Shown here: positions 52,582 through 60,040 of the stretch, one piece after another
How the letters are laid out: each line of letters begins with the position of its first letter
Numbering within the stretch: the stretch's first letter is position 1
NCBI GenBank assembly: GCA_965249045.1
Contig: OZ252213.1
Location: 1-64,000, forward strand
Source of the DNA: Nemesobacter sp965249045
GTDB taxonomy: Bacteria; Desulfobacterota_D; UBA1144; Nemesobacterales; Nemesobacteraceae
Length of the DNA: 64,000 nucleotides
Direction of reading: 5' to 3'
Translations under genes and position numbers: made by a program
Notes under the pieces: model-generated
Told to the model about the DNA's origin: nothing
Databases searched by the model: none
The model's input: only the letters and a program-made list of their open reading frames with translations

Positions 52582-52780
52582 CGTAATGAACCTCCACAAG
52601 TAATTCAATTTCCTTGAGTTGATGTATAGAATAACGATAATTCTTTGCTAACTCAATTTTAGGTTCAAGCCAAAACTTCGCCTCTCCATCGCTGGATACT
52701 ACATGGACATGCATTCGTTGTTCTTCTCTTGAGAAAAAGAAGAATCGATACCCTCTTTCTTTAAATACCGTTGGACTCAT
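52541..52780 (-). CDS. DUF4160 protein
   Basis: A 79-residue DUF4160 protein: MSPTVFKERGYRFFFFSREE, MHVHVVSSDGEAKFWLEP, then a helical end with AWEQHF. The GYRFFFFS, HVHV and AKFWLEP motifs are diagnostic. First gene of the pair with DUF2442. It has only a weak ribosome site. Located just upstream of the tig operon but without strong linkage to it. Confidence 0.85.
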   Translation of the reverse strand: MSPTVFKERGYRFFFFSREEQRMHVHVVSSDGEAKFWLEPKIELAKNYRYSIHQLKEIELLVEVHYDELIAAWEQHFDD

Positions 52781-53038
52781 AATTTTAGAGTTTCATCTGA
52801 TATCTCATTTTCAAAATCGGTTGCGGGGAAAGAGAATCTAGAAGTAAAGCTTGAAACAGCAGGAATAAACAATACCATGAAAAGACAGCATATACTCCCA
52901 ACCCGATCTTTTTATATAACGCATTCATCTTCTTTAAGTTATAACTAGACTTGATAACTTGACCCGTCCATTTCTAAGCACATGTCTATGCTGAAAATAG
53001 CACCCTTTACACTCTACGTTTTGAGTGCTGTTCGCAGC

Positions 53039-54973
53039 TTACGAATGGTTTTCCCGGTACTCGTAATGCCGTGCGAACAAGAAGAAGGCAAGGACAAGCA
53101 GAACACATTGGGGAATCGCGGTTTCATAAGTGGGATATATCCCGAGAGTACCCATATAAGGAATGAAATCCGCTGAAGTTGAAGAAATAATTCCCGATTC
53201 CTGAAGTTCGAGTATTCCCTTGCCAAGCAGTATGAAGCAGAGTAGATAGAGAAAAACGCTCGCAAAGGAAAAAAAGTATTTAAGAGGGATCCTGAGAGTA
53301 AATCTGTACATAAGAAAAGCTATGACGAACACGACGGCTACTCCCGCAACAAGCCCATAGATTACGTGAGGCGTGGAGGAACCGGTCTGGTAAAAAAGTG
53401 CCTGATAGAAAAGCAGCGTCTCAAAAGCCTCTCTATAGACGGCCAGAAACGAAACAAAGGCAAGAGTAAGGCCGCTTCTTCGGGTAAGCGCGCCTTCGGT
53501 TTTGGAGCGAACGTATTCCTTCCACTTTTTTACGTCTGCCTTTGAGACAAGCCAGTAGCTCACGTAGAAAAGAACCACGGCTGCCAGAAGGGAAGTCACT
53601 CCCTCGACAATTTCCCTCCTCGCTCCCGAGATATCTATCATGGTCCTGGCCGCTGCCCATGTCGCAAACCCCGCAAGAATGGCCGCTATCCAGCCGTAGT
53701 GAACGTATTTGATCATACCGCGATTCCCGGAGTGGACCAAAGCGGCGATGATGGCAGCCATTATCAACAGGGCCTCAAGGGCTTCTCTCAGTATTATGGA
53801 AAAGGAATTAACGAAACTTAGGTATTTGCCGAGAGACGAACCGCCCATAAGTATGTTCTCCGCCTCGCGCAGATCGCCCTCTATGCTCGCTTTTAGATCT
53901 CGCAGTTCGGAGGAATCTCTGTCGGACATTACCCATGACCTGAAAAATCCCATTTTCTTCTCAACCTTAAAAACAAGGGAGCTCTTTTTTGAGACCAAAG
54001 CAGGTTCAATTTTCTGAAAGCCCCCTAGATACCCGTCGAGAGCCTCCCTGAAAGCCTCATCCTTTCTGCCAGCCTCGTAAAGATCGATAGCTTTTTCAAG
54101 CTTATCGATGGTATGGGCTATAGCTTCCGAAGCCCCTCCGGCAATTCCATCCCTCAGGTAAGCGGTTCTCAGGTAAAAAAGAACATGCTGATCACTGCCC
54201 CCACCCCCCGCGGTCAAGAGAAGCTCCGCATTGCTCGCTAGGGCTAGATTTTCAAGCTTTCTCGTATGATCCGAGATGTTCTTGGGGGGGGACCCTGAAG
54301 TGCCCCCGCCCGGGGGAATATCCATATATCCGAGCGAAAGAACGTAAAACGCCACATCCCATTTCTGTTCTTCGTCAAGCACCTCTTCGAACGATCCCAT
54401 GGCGGTACCCTCAATCCCGAAAGTCGCAGTGTTATAAACTTTAAAGGGGGAAAGACCAAAATTTACGTCGGGATCGGTAAAATCCGTGGCAGGAGGGTTA
54501 AGATTTTTAGACAGAACCCCATCTCCCCTTCCGGAGACCCCATGACAGGAGGAACAGTTCTCCGCATAAAGCACCCTTCCGCTTTCGTAATCCGGAATTT
54601 TCGCCGGGTAGGGCTTTATGTTATAGGCAGAAATAATCTGTCCCTTCAGTTCATTGGCAAGACTTTCCACCTCAGAGACAGGGCCCTTGGATACTATAAT
54701 TGAGTGTAGGAGCGCAAATTTTTCGGAAAAATCCGCGGTTTCTCTTCCTTTTTGCGGAGTCTTTTCCCACAGTTCAACCGCGGCGGAAGAAAAATCCAGC
54801 ATTTCCTGATACTCAAATTCGTTTATGATCTCCCCATCTTTTACGGCGTTTGAGTAATCTCCCCCTATGTAGTCAACCAGAGAAAGAATCCTGTCTATCT
54901 CTCCCGCGTAGGAAAGCCCCGGAAAAAGAAAGAACATGAGAACAAATATATGGAAGAAGCTTTCTCTAAACAT
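53039..54973 (-). CDS. FTR1-family iron permease with a fused periplasmic cytochrome c domain
   Basis: A 644-residue protein: Sec signal (FFHIFVLMFFLFPGLSYAG), helical periplasmic region, a c-type heme site CSSCHG (Cys140, Cys143, His144) with a distal Met candidate (GTAMGSF), another helical stretch (about 240-375), then the FTR1/EfeU iron permease domain of about seven helices. Both glutamate iron motifs are present: REALE (396-400) and YREAFE. The fused cytochrome may move electrons to or from ferrous/ferric iron at the permease. Divergent from the porin gene, with a shared 279 bp intergenic region. Confidence 0.9.
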   Translation of the reverse strand: MFRESFFHIFVLMFFLFPGLSYAGEIDRILSLVDYIGGDYSNAVKDGEIINEFEYQEMLDFSSAAVELWEKTPQKGRETADFSEKFALLHSIIVSKGPVSEVESLANELKGQIISAYNIKPYPAKIPDYESGRVLYAENCSSCHGVSGRGDGVLSKNLNPPATDFTDPDVNFGLSPFKVYNTATFGIEGTAMGSFEEVLDEEQKWDVAFYVLSLGYMDIPPGGGTSGSPPKNISDHTRKLENLALASNAELLLTAGGGGSDQHVLFYLRTAYLRDGIAGGASEAIAHTIDKLEKAIDLYEAGRKDEAFREALDGYLGGFQKIEPALVSKKSSLVFKVEKKMGFFRSWVMSDRDSSELRDLKASIEGDLREAENILMGGSSLGKYLSFVNSFSIILREALEALLIMAAIIAALVHSGNRGMIKYVHYGWIAAILAGFATWAAARTMIDISGARREIVEGVTSLLAAVVLFYVSYWLVSKADVKKWKEYVRSKTEGALTRRSGLTLAFVSFLAVYREAFETLLFYQALFYQTGSSTPHVIYGLVAGVAVVFVIAFLMYRFTLRIPLKYFFSFASVFLYLLCFILLGKGILELQESGIISSTSADFIPYMGTLGIYPTYETAIPQCVLLVLAFFLFARHYEYRENHS

Positions 54974-55146
54974 AGTTTATGACCGGCTCTCCATCTGGGG
55001 ATTTGGAAGCGTATTTTCTACCATTCTAGACCTTCATTGTCAATAATCTTTCGCGGCTATGGTTTCCACCTTTGTTTTTCATCAAAGAGGTGGAAAAAAC
55101 TGGTGATTATTCGAATTTATCAATACGCAGATATTTTTTTAAATTC

Positions 55147-55175
55147 TTGACATCATAACTCCACAATGTTATAAA
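55147..55175 (+). promoter_or_regulatory. Sigma-70-type promoter of the porin gene
   Basis: TTGACA (55147-55152), a 17 bp spacer, and TATAAA (55170-55175). Near-consensus. Transcription would start near 55182, about 70 bases before the TTG start of the porin, leaving room for the palindrome at 55184. Confidence 0.8.
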
Positions 55176-55183
55176 TCTACATC

Positions 55184-55202
55184 CTGGATATAGAATATCC
55201 AG
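55184..55202 (+). promoter_or_regulatory. Operator-like palindrome in the porin leader
   Basis: CTGGATAT-AGA-ATATCCAG, a perfect 8 bp dyad around three bases, positioned at the predicted transcription start. A partial third copy (GAATATCTG, 55202-55210) follows directly. This suits a dimeric repressor, possibly metal-responsive, but it does not match the classical Fur box. Confidence 0.55.
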
Positions 55203-55252
55203 AATATCTGCTGTTTATGCAAGAATAAATCCTAAAGGAGGATGTTAAAAGA

Positions 55253-56566
55253 TTGGGTAATAATACGACACGGTGGAAAATGCTTTTTGTATTTTTCCTG
55301 ATTTTTTCACTCGGGGGAGCGCAGATTTCTCTCGCGCGCACAACTTCTGAGGAAAGGATAAAAAAGCTTGAGGAACAGATAAAGGTTCTCGCGGACGAAA
55401 TAGAAGCCATCAAATCCGCTTCGGTAACAGAACCTCCAGTCTACGAAACGGAACTCGGGGTGGCCCCGGCGGCTTCAAGGGTCTATAGGGTTGACCAGGG
55501 AGTATCTTTCGGAGGATACGGTGAACTGCTTATAGGCAACGTGAAAGAGGATTCGCACAACACGGTGGATACCCTGAGAGTAATTCTCTACAACGGCTAC
55601 AAATTCAATGACCACATAGTTTTTAACTCGGAGATAGAGTTTGAACACGGTACGACGGGAAAAAACAAAGACGAAAAATCGGGGTCAGCATCGGTTGAGT
55701 TCGCGTTGCTTGATTTCCTCATCAGCGATGAATTTAACTTGAGAGGCGGCCTTCTCTTAGCTCCTTTCGGGGTCATCAGCGAAATTCACGAGCCGACGAC
55801 ATTTTACGGGGTGGGAAGACCTTCGGTTGAGAGACAGATAATTCCGACTACCTGGAGAGAGGCCGGGGCCGGGGTTCACGGAACGTTTAATCTAGGTAGT
55901 GCCGGATCGCTTTCTTACAGGGCCTACGGAATGTCGAGCTTTGATTCACGGGGATTTCTGGCATCCAATAACAGAAGTCTTCGGGTCAAGGGAAACAGGG
56001 CAAGATTCGACGACATAGCTTTTGTGGGAAGGGTTGAATACGACCCCATTCCGGGAGTAAAGATCGGAGGATCCATGTTTTACGGCAACACGGGGCAGGA
56101 TGAAAAAGTTGACGGTAAGACAATAGACGGTCTTTTCCAGATGTATGAAGTGGATGCGCAGCTTCAGTACGCGGGACTGGACTTAAGGGCCTTGTCCGTG
56201 TGGGCCAGCCTTGACGACGCAGAGCTCATAAACCAGAACAACGGGCTTGAAGGCAGCGGGTCCGTCGGGGAAAAACAATCTGGCTGGTATGTTCTCGGAG
56301 GATACAACATCTTCTCCCTTCTTAACTCCGGAAACAAGTACATGGAATATCTGGCGCCTTTTGTCCGGTACGAAAAATACGGCACCCAGAAGGAGATTCC
56401 AGCCGGGTTTGAGAGAAACCCCGCAAATGATAGAACCGAATATACCTTCGGAGTAAATTACAAGCCGATTCCAAACGTGGTCATAAAAGCCGAATATCAG
56501 AAGCTTGATAACGACGCGGATGAGGCAAAGGATCAGTTCAACTTTGGGTTAGGATATGTGTTCTAG
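55253..56566 (+). CDS. Phosphate-selective-porin-like outer-membrane protein
   Basis: A 437-residue porin. Signal peptide (MLFVFFLIFSLGGAQISLA), an N-terminal coiled-coil (EERIKKLEEQIKVLADEIEAI) as found in porins anchored in the periplasm, then a beta-barrel (GGYGELLIGNV, DHIVFNSEIEFEHG, FLISDEFNLRGGLLLAPFG) ending with the terminal aromatic GLGYVF. TTG start at 55253 with AAGGAGG 11 bases upstream; a nearer ATG is out of frame. Family O/P-type porins pass anions. Its divergent neighbour is the cytochrome c-FTR1 permease. Confidence 0.85.
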   Translation: MGNNTTRWKMLFVFFLIFSLGGAQISLARTTSEERIKKLEEQIKVLADEIEAIKSASVTEPPVYETELGVAPAASRVYRVDQGVSFGGYGELLIGNVKEDSHNTVDTLRVILYNGYKFNDHIVFNSEIEFEHGTTGKNKDEKSGSASVEFALLDFLISDEFNLRGGLLLAPFGVISEIHEPTTFYGVGRPSVERQIIPTTWREAGAGVHGTFNLGSAGSLSYRAYGMSSFDSRGFLASNNRSLRVKGNRARFDDIAFVGRVEYDPIPGVKIGGSMFYGNTGQDEKVDGKTIDGLFQMYEVDAQLQYAGLDLRALSVWASLDDAELINQNNGLEGSGSVGEKQSGWYVLGGYNIFSLLNSGNKYMEYLAPFVRYEKYGTQKEIPAGFERNPANDRTEYTFGVNYKPIPNVVIKAEYQKLDNDADEAKDQFNFGLGYVF

Positions 56567-56671
56567 GACATAGAACTTAAATCCGCGAAAAACGGGCGCG
56601 GGTTTATGCTTCTTTTTTTCTCTCTCTTCACAAGGGGCAATATTCAGATAGGATGTTGCCCTTATTCCATC

Positions 56672-57223
56672 ATGACTGCAAAAATCCTTGTTTTCATAAC
56701 GCTTGTGTTTTTTCTCCATGGCGCGGGAGACTCCTCTGCCAAAGTCCTTCTCACCAAGGGCAAGGCACTTGAGCTTGTTTTCCCGGAAGCCGACGAAATA
56801 GAGAAAAGACATGTTTTTCTTACCGAGCGCCAAGCCAAGAGCATAAGTAAAATGGCCAAGGCCGAGATAGATTCAAGGCTTTATACCTTCTACATAGCAA
56901 AGTCCGGCGGGAAGGAAACAGGCTATGCGGTTATCGATACTCACACGCTTCGAACCCTGACCGAAACCGTAATGTTCGTAATAAATCCCAATGGAACACT
57001 TCGCCACGCTGAAATTCTCGCGTTTTTCGAACCCACAGATTACATGCCGAGCGGAAAGTGGATAAACTTGTTCCCAGGAAAAACCAAACTGGGCAGAATG
57101 AAGGTAGGCAAAGGAATCCCCAATATTACAGGAGCCACGATAAGCGCCAGATCTTTTTCAAGAGCCATAAGAAGGGTTCTCGCCGTCTACCGGGTTGTGG
57201 TTGCCAATACGGCTGATTCGTAA
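56672..57223 (+). CDS. FMN-binding domain protein (likely flavinylated)
   Basis: A 183-residue periplasmic protein: Sec signal (ILVFITLVFFLHGAGDSSA), then an FMN_bind domain with the flavinylation motif ITGATISARS, in which the second Thr or Ser would be esterified to FMN by an ApbE enzyme. Similar domains occur in NqrC/RnfG and other electron-transfer proteins. The ATG at 56672 gives the expected signal peptide. It is 18 bp upstream of the membrane protein gene, with the ApbE gene convergent. Confidence 0.85.
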   Translation: MTAKILVFITLVFFLHGAGDSSAKVLLTKGKALELVFPEADEIEKRHVFLTERQAKSISKMAKAEIDSRLYTFYIAKSGGKETGYAVIDTHTLRTLTETVMFVINPNGTLRHAEILAFFEPTDYMPSGKWINLFPGKTKLGRMKVGKGIPNITGATISARSFSRAIRRVLAVYRVVVANTADS

Positions 57224-57241
57224 TTATCCGAAGAGGGAAAA

Positions 57242-57739
57242 ATGGAGTTCTTCGTCTCAGGGGACATAAGAAAAAACGACCTGCTGAAACTCGTCGTTCT
57301 GTTCACAACACTTTTCTTTCTCTTTTTGTGGCTAACCAATCTGCTGCTTTTTCTGAAGGTGGGATTCAGCTATGAAAGCGTCGTTGAGTACTACAGGGGC
57401 TCCGAGGAGAGTTTCAGGCCTCCGAGAAGCTACCTGGGGCTGCTTGAAGAAGCCCATTTTCATTTTTTCTCGATGGCCGTTTTGCTGGTAACTCTTAACC
57501 ACCTTTTTCTTTTTACTAACAGAAGTTCCGCCGAAAAACTCCTCGTGATAATCGCATCTTACGGCTCGGCCTTTCTAGATATAGCCGGCGGCTGGCTCGT
57601 AAGGTATGTAAGCGCCGAATTCGCCTATGTTAAAATCGGCTCTTTCGTCGTCCTTCAAATATCTCTTCTTTACCTAATCATCTTTGTAACGGTTTACCTT
57701 TACGGAAAAAAACCCGAGTATCCACAGCCGCCACGATGA
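57242..57739 (+). CDS. Four-helix inner-membrane protein of unknown function
   Basis: A 165-residue membrane protein with about four transmembrane helices: residues 14-38, 72-92, 98-120 and 127-152. A His-rich segment before the second helix (EEAHFHFFSMAVLLVTLNH) contains three histidines on one face, which could ligate heme or metal. It follows the FMN-binding protein by 18 bp and precedes the convergent ApbE gene, so it may pass electrons across the membrane for that protein. No family recognised. Confidence 0.75.
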   Translation: MEFFVSGDIRKNDLLKLVVLFTTLFFLFLWLTNLLLFLKVGFSYESVVEYYRGSEESFRPPRSYLGLLEEAHFHFFSMAVLLVTLNHLFLFTNRSSAEKLLVIIASYGSAFLDIAGGWLVRYVSAEFAYVKIGSFVVLQISLLYLIIFVTVYLYGKKPEYPQPPR

Positions 57740-57749
57740 CCCCGGCACA

Positions 57750-58727
57750 CTAGCGGCACACGTAAGACCCGAAGCAGGATTTTTTCTCCCCGTTTTTCCC
57801 AATGACCAGAAAACCCTGGGATTTATCCTTCCGGGCAAGCATCTGTGCGCCACGCGGGCCCAGAACCGAGACTGCTGTCGAAAAAACATCCGCCTCCGTG
57901 GCAGTCTTCGAAACGGCAACCACTGAAGTCAGATCTTCTGCGGGCTGACCTGTCCTAGGGTCAATTATATGAGAGTACCTTTTCCCCGCATGCTCAAAGT
58001 AGCGCTCGTAATCCCCTGAAGTCGCGACACCCTTGTTCGCAAGATTAAGCTTCGAGATAATTTCACTTCCACCCCCGGGTCTTCTTACACCTACTTCCCA
58101 GAATTTTTTGCCGGCGGGAGAACCCATCGCGTATATGTTTCCCCCGAAATTTACAAGTCCCTTAGTGATTCCGTTTTCCTTGGCGATCTTTACCATCTCA
58201 TCGACGGCATAGCCCTTCCCTATGGCGCCGAAATCGAGTCGGACGCAGTCGCCGTCAAGGAAAATCTGGGATTTCGCCTCATCTACCTTTATTCTCCGAA
58301 AACCCGTACACCCAAGCGCGTCGCGAATCCGCGATTGCGAAGGCAGCCGTCCCGCTTCGGTCTCAGCCTGCCAGAGTTTAAAAAGACTGCCGATAGTTAT
58401 GTCAAAAGCTCCGTCGGTTAATTCTGAGTACCTGATCGAGGTCCGTACGAGACGCAGGAACTCCTCTGGAACGGAAACGGGACGAATTCCCGCGTTTCTG
58501 TTCACTTCCGCAAGAACGCTGTCATCCCTGTAGTTGCTGAAAAGCCGGTCTATCTCTTTGGTCCTCTCCACGCAGGCATCAACAACCCGGTGGAAAAGCT
58601 CCTCGCTCGGGGAATAGAGCTTAAGCTCTATGGTCGAACCCATAGAGTGAAAGGATCTCTCGTAGAGATGCTCCGTGCCGTAGGAGCAGGAACAGAAAAG
58701 CAGAACTAAAAGCGCAAGCAGGCGCAT
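57750..58727 (-). CDS. apbE: FAD:protein FMN transferase (ApbE family)
   Basis: A 325-residue lipoprotein enzyme that covalently attaches FMN, taken from FAD, to a Thr or Ser of a periplasmic target, with Mg2+. Signal and lipobox LFCSC, HSMGSTIEL, DFGAIGKGYAVDEM and VNFGGNIYAMG are conserved, as are the C-terminal HIIDPRTGQPAEDL and ATEADVFSTAV. Its likely substrate is the FMN-binding protein at 56.7 kb. It starts 30 bp after tRNA-Leu on the same strand and is convergent with the membrane protein gene. Confidence 0.92.
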   Translation of the reverse strand: MRLLALLVLLFCSCSYGTEHLYERSFHSMGSTIELKLYSPSEELFHRVVDACVERTKEIDRLFSNYRDDSVLAEVNRNAGIRPVSVPEEFLRLVRTSIRYSELTDGAFDITIGSLFKLWQAETEAGRLPSQSRIRDALGCTGFRRIKVDEAKSQIFLDGDCVRLDFGAIGKGYAVDEMVKIAKENGITKGLVNFGGNIYAMGSPAGKKFWEVGVRRPGGGSEIISKLNLANKGVATSGDYERYFEHAGKRYSHIIDPRTGQPAEDLTSVVAVSKTATEADVFSTAVSVLGPRGAQMLARKDKSQGFLVIGKNGEKKSCFGSYVCR

Positions 58728-58756
58728 GTCTTCAAAATCACGTAAACCATATTTTC

Positions 58757-58838
58757 TGCGAGAGGAGGGAGTCGAACCCTCACACCCTAAGGTACTAGAT
58801 CCTAAATCTAGCGCGTCTGCCTATTCCGCCACTCTCGC
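58757..58838 (-). tRNA. tRNA-Leu (TAG)
   Basis: Class II tRNA, acceptor GCGAGAG pairs with CTCTCGC, anticodon loop TTTAGGA with anticodon TAG, long variable arm, T-loop TTCGACT. CCA is not encoded. It lies between tRNA-Lys and apbE on the same strand. Confidence 0.95.
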
Positions 58839-58910
58839 TCTTGACAGTCAAAAATCGGAAAGCGCTCGGAATCACGGTTTCCGGACAGCGTCTTAAAACG
58901 CAATATGAAG

Positions 58911-58984
58911 TGGGCTGCGAGGGATTCGAACCCACGACCGACTGATTAAGAGTCAGCTGCTCTACCAGACTGAGCTAGCAGCCC
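58911..58984 (-). tRNA. tRNA-Lys (CTT)
   Basis: Acceptor GGGCTGC pairs with GCAGCCC, anticodon stem GCTGA/TCAGT with loop CTCTTAA (anticodon CTT), T-loop TTCGAAT. CCA not encoded. It is upstream of the tRNA-Leu on the same strand, separated by 72 bp. Confidence 0.95.
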
Positions 58985-59063
58985 GCAAACAGAATAACAG
59001 AAAAGAAAACAAATGAAAACCGCAATATCCGTCAGTCGAGACAGTTGAAAAACTCTCGCTTTT

Positions 59064-60020
59064 TTGAACTCTCCACCAAGACTGTATACTTTTGAAATTG
59101 TGGGAAATCTAATAAATCACTTCAAGGAATATAACGAGGCTTACCACGTGCAGATAGAAAATCTGCTAGTGTCTGTTCTGATAGTGGTAATTCTGCTTTT
59201 CATCAGAAGAATTCTCATATCCCTCATAGCCAAGAATGTAAAAGATCCCAAGACCGTTTATCACTCCAAACGCATCATCGGGTACGGCCACGCTTTTCTT
59301 CTCATAATACTGCTCGGCAGCGTGTGGATAAAGGGTTTCGGTCCCTTAGGAACCTACTTGGGTATAGCGAGTGCCGGTATCGCGATAGCGCTTCATGAAA
59401 CCATAGCCAACATCGCCGGATGGTTCTTCATACTCTGGAGAAAACCTTTCGTAATAGGGGACCGTATACAGATAGGAGACACCAAGGGAGACGTAATAGA
59501 CTTGAGGCTGTTTCAGTTCAGCATGGTTGAGGTTGGAAACTGGGTTGAAGCGGAACAGAGCACGGGCAGGATTATACACGTCCCCAACAGTCAGGTGATG
59601 AAGGAAAGAACCGCGAATTACCACGGCGGATTTGATTACATATGGAATGAAATACATGTTCTAGTGACATTTGAGAGCAACTGGAAAAAAACACGCGAGA
59701 TTCTTGAAAAAATAGCGAAGGAAAAAATCGAATCCTCTTCAAGGCAGGTCGAACAGCAGTTCCGCCGCGCCGCCGAGAAATACATGATACATTTCTCAAA
59801 GCTCACCCCGGCGGTTTACATGTCGGCTAGAGACAGCGGAGTGCTGTTCTCAATCAGATACATAATAAACCCCAGGCAAAAAAGGGACTCAGAGCAGACT
59901 ATATGGGAAGCGATACTAAGCGAGTTTGAAAAGCATCCTGATATCGAGCTTGCATACCCCACGACGCGCTTCTATACCTATACGCAGGAGAGCCCCGGCA
60001 AAACAAATCCTGCTCCCTGA
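59064..60020 (+). CDS. MscS-family mechanosensitive channel
   Basis: A membrane channel of up to 318 residues that opens on hypo-osmotic stress. It has three N-terminal helices, the pore-lining helix GIASAGIAIALHETIANIAGW, the beta domain (KPFVIGDRIQIGDTKGDVIDL) and a cytoplasmic alpha/beta region. The start is uncertain: TTG 59064 has no ribosome site, and a GTG at 59100 would also keep the membrane helices. A TATACT at 59085-59090 could be the -10 of a near-leaderless transcript from GTG 59100. Confidence 0.85.
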   Translation: MNSPPRLYTFEIVGNLINHFKEYNEAYHVQIENLLVSVLIVVILLFIRRILISLIAKNVKDPKTVYHSKRIIGYGHAFLLIILLGSVWIKGFGPLGTYLGIASAGIAIALHETIANIAGWFFILWRKPFVIGDRIQIGDTKGDVIDLRLFQFSMVEVGNWVEAEQSTGRIIHVPNSQVMKERTANYHGGFDYIWNEIHVLVTFESNWKKTREILEKIAKEKIESSSRQVEQQFRRAAEKYMIHFSKLTPAVYMSARDSGVLFSIRYIINPRQKRDSEQTIWEAILSEFEKHPDIELAYPTTRFYTYTQESPGKTNPAP

Positions 60021-60040
60021 GCCAAGGTAAAACGGATCTT

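Noticed and set aside
52982..53176. Plus-strand 64-residue frame near the FTR1 gene end
   Set aside because: Antisense to the conserved C-terminal helices of FTR1, with no ribosome site.
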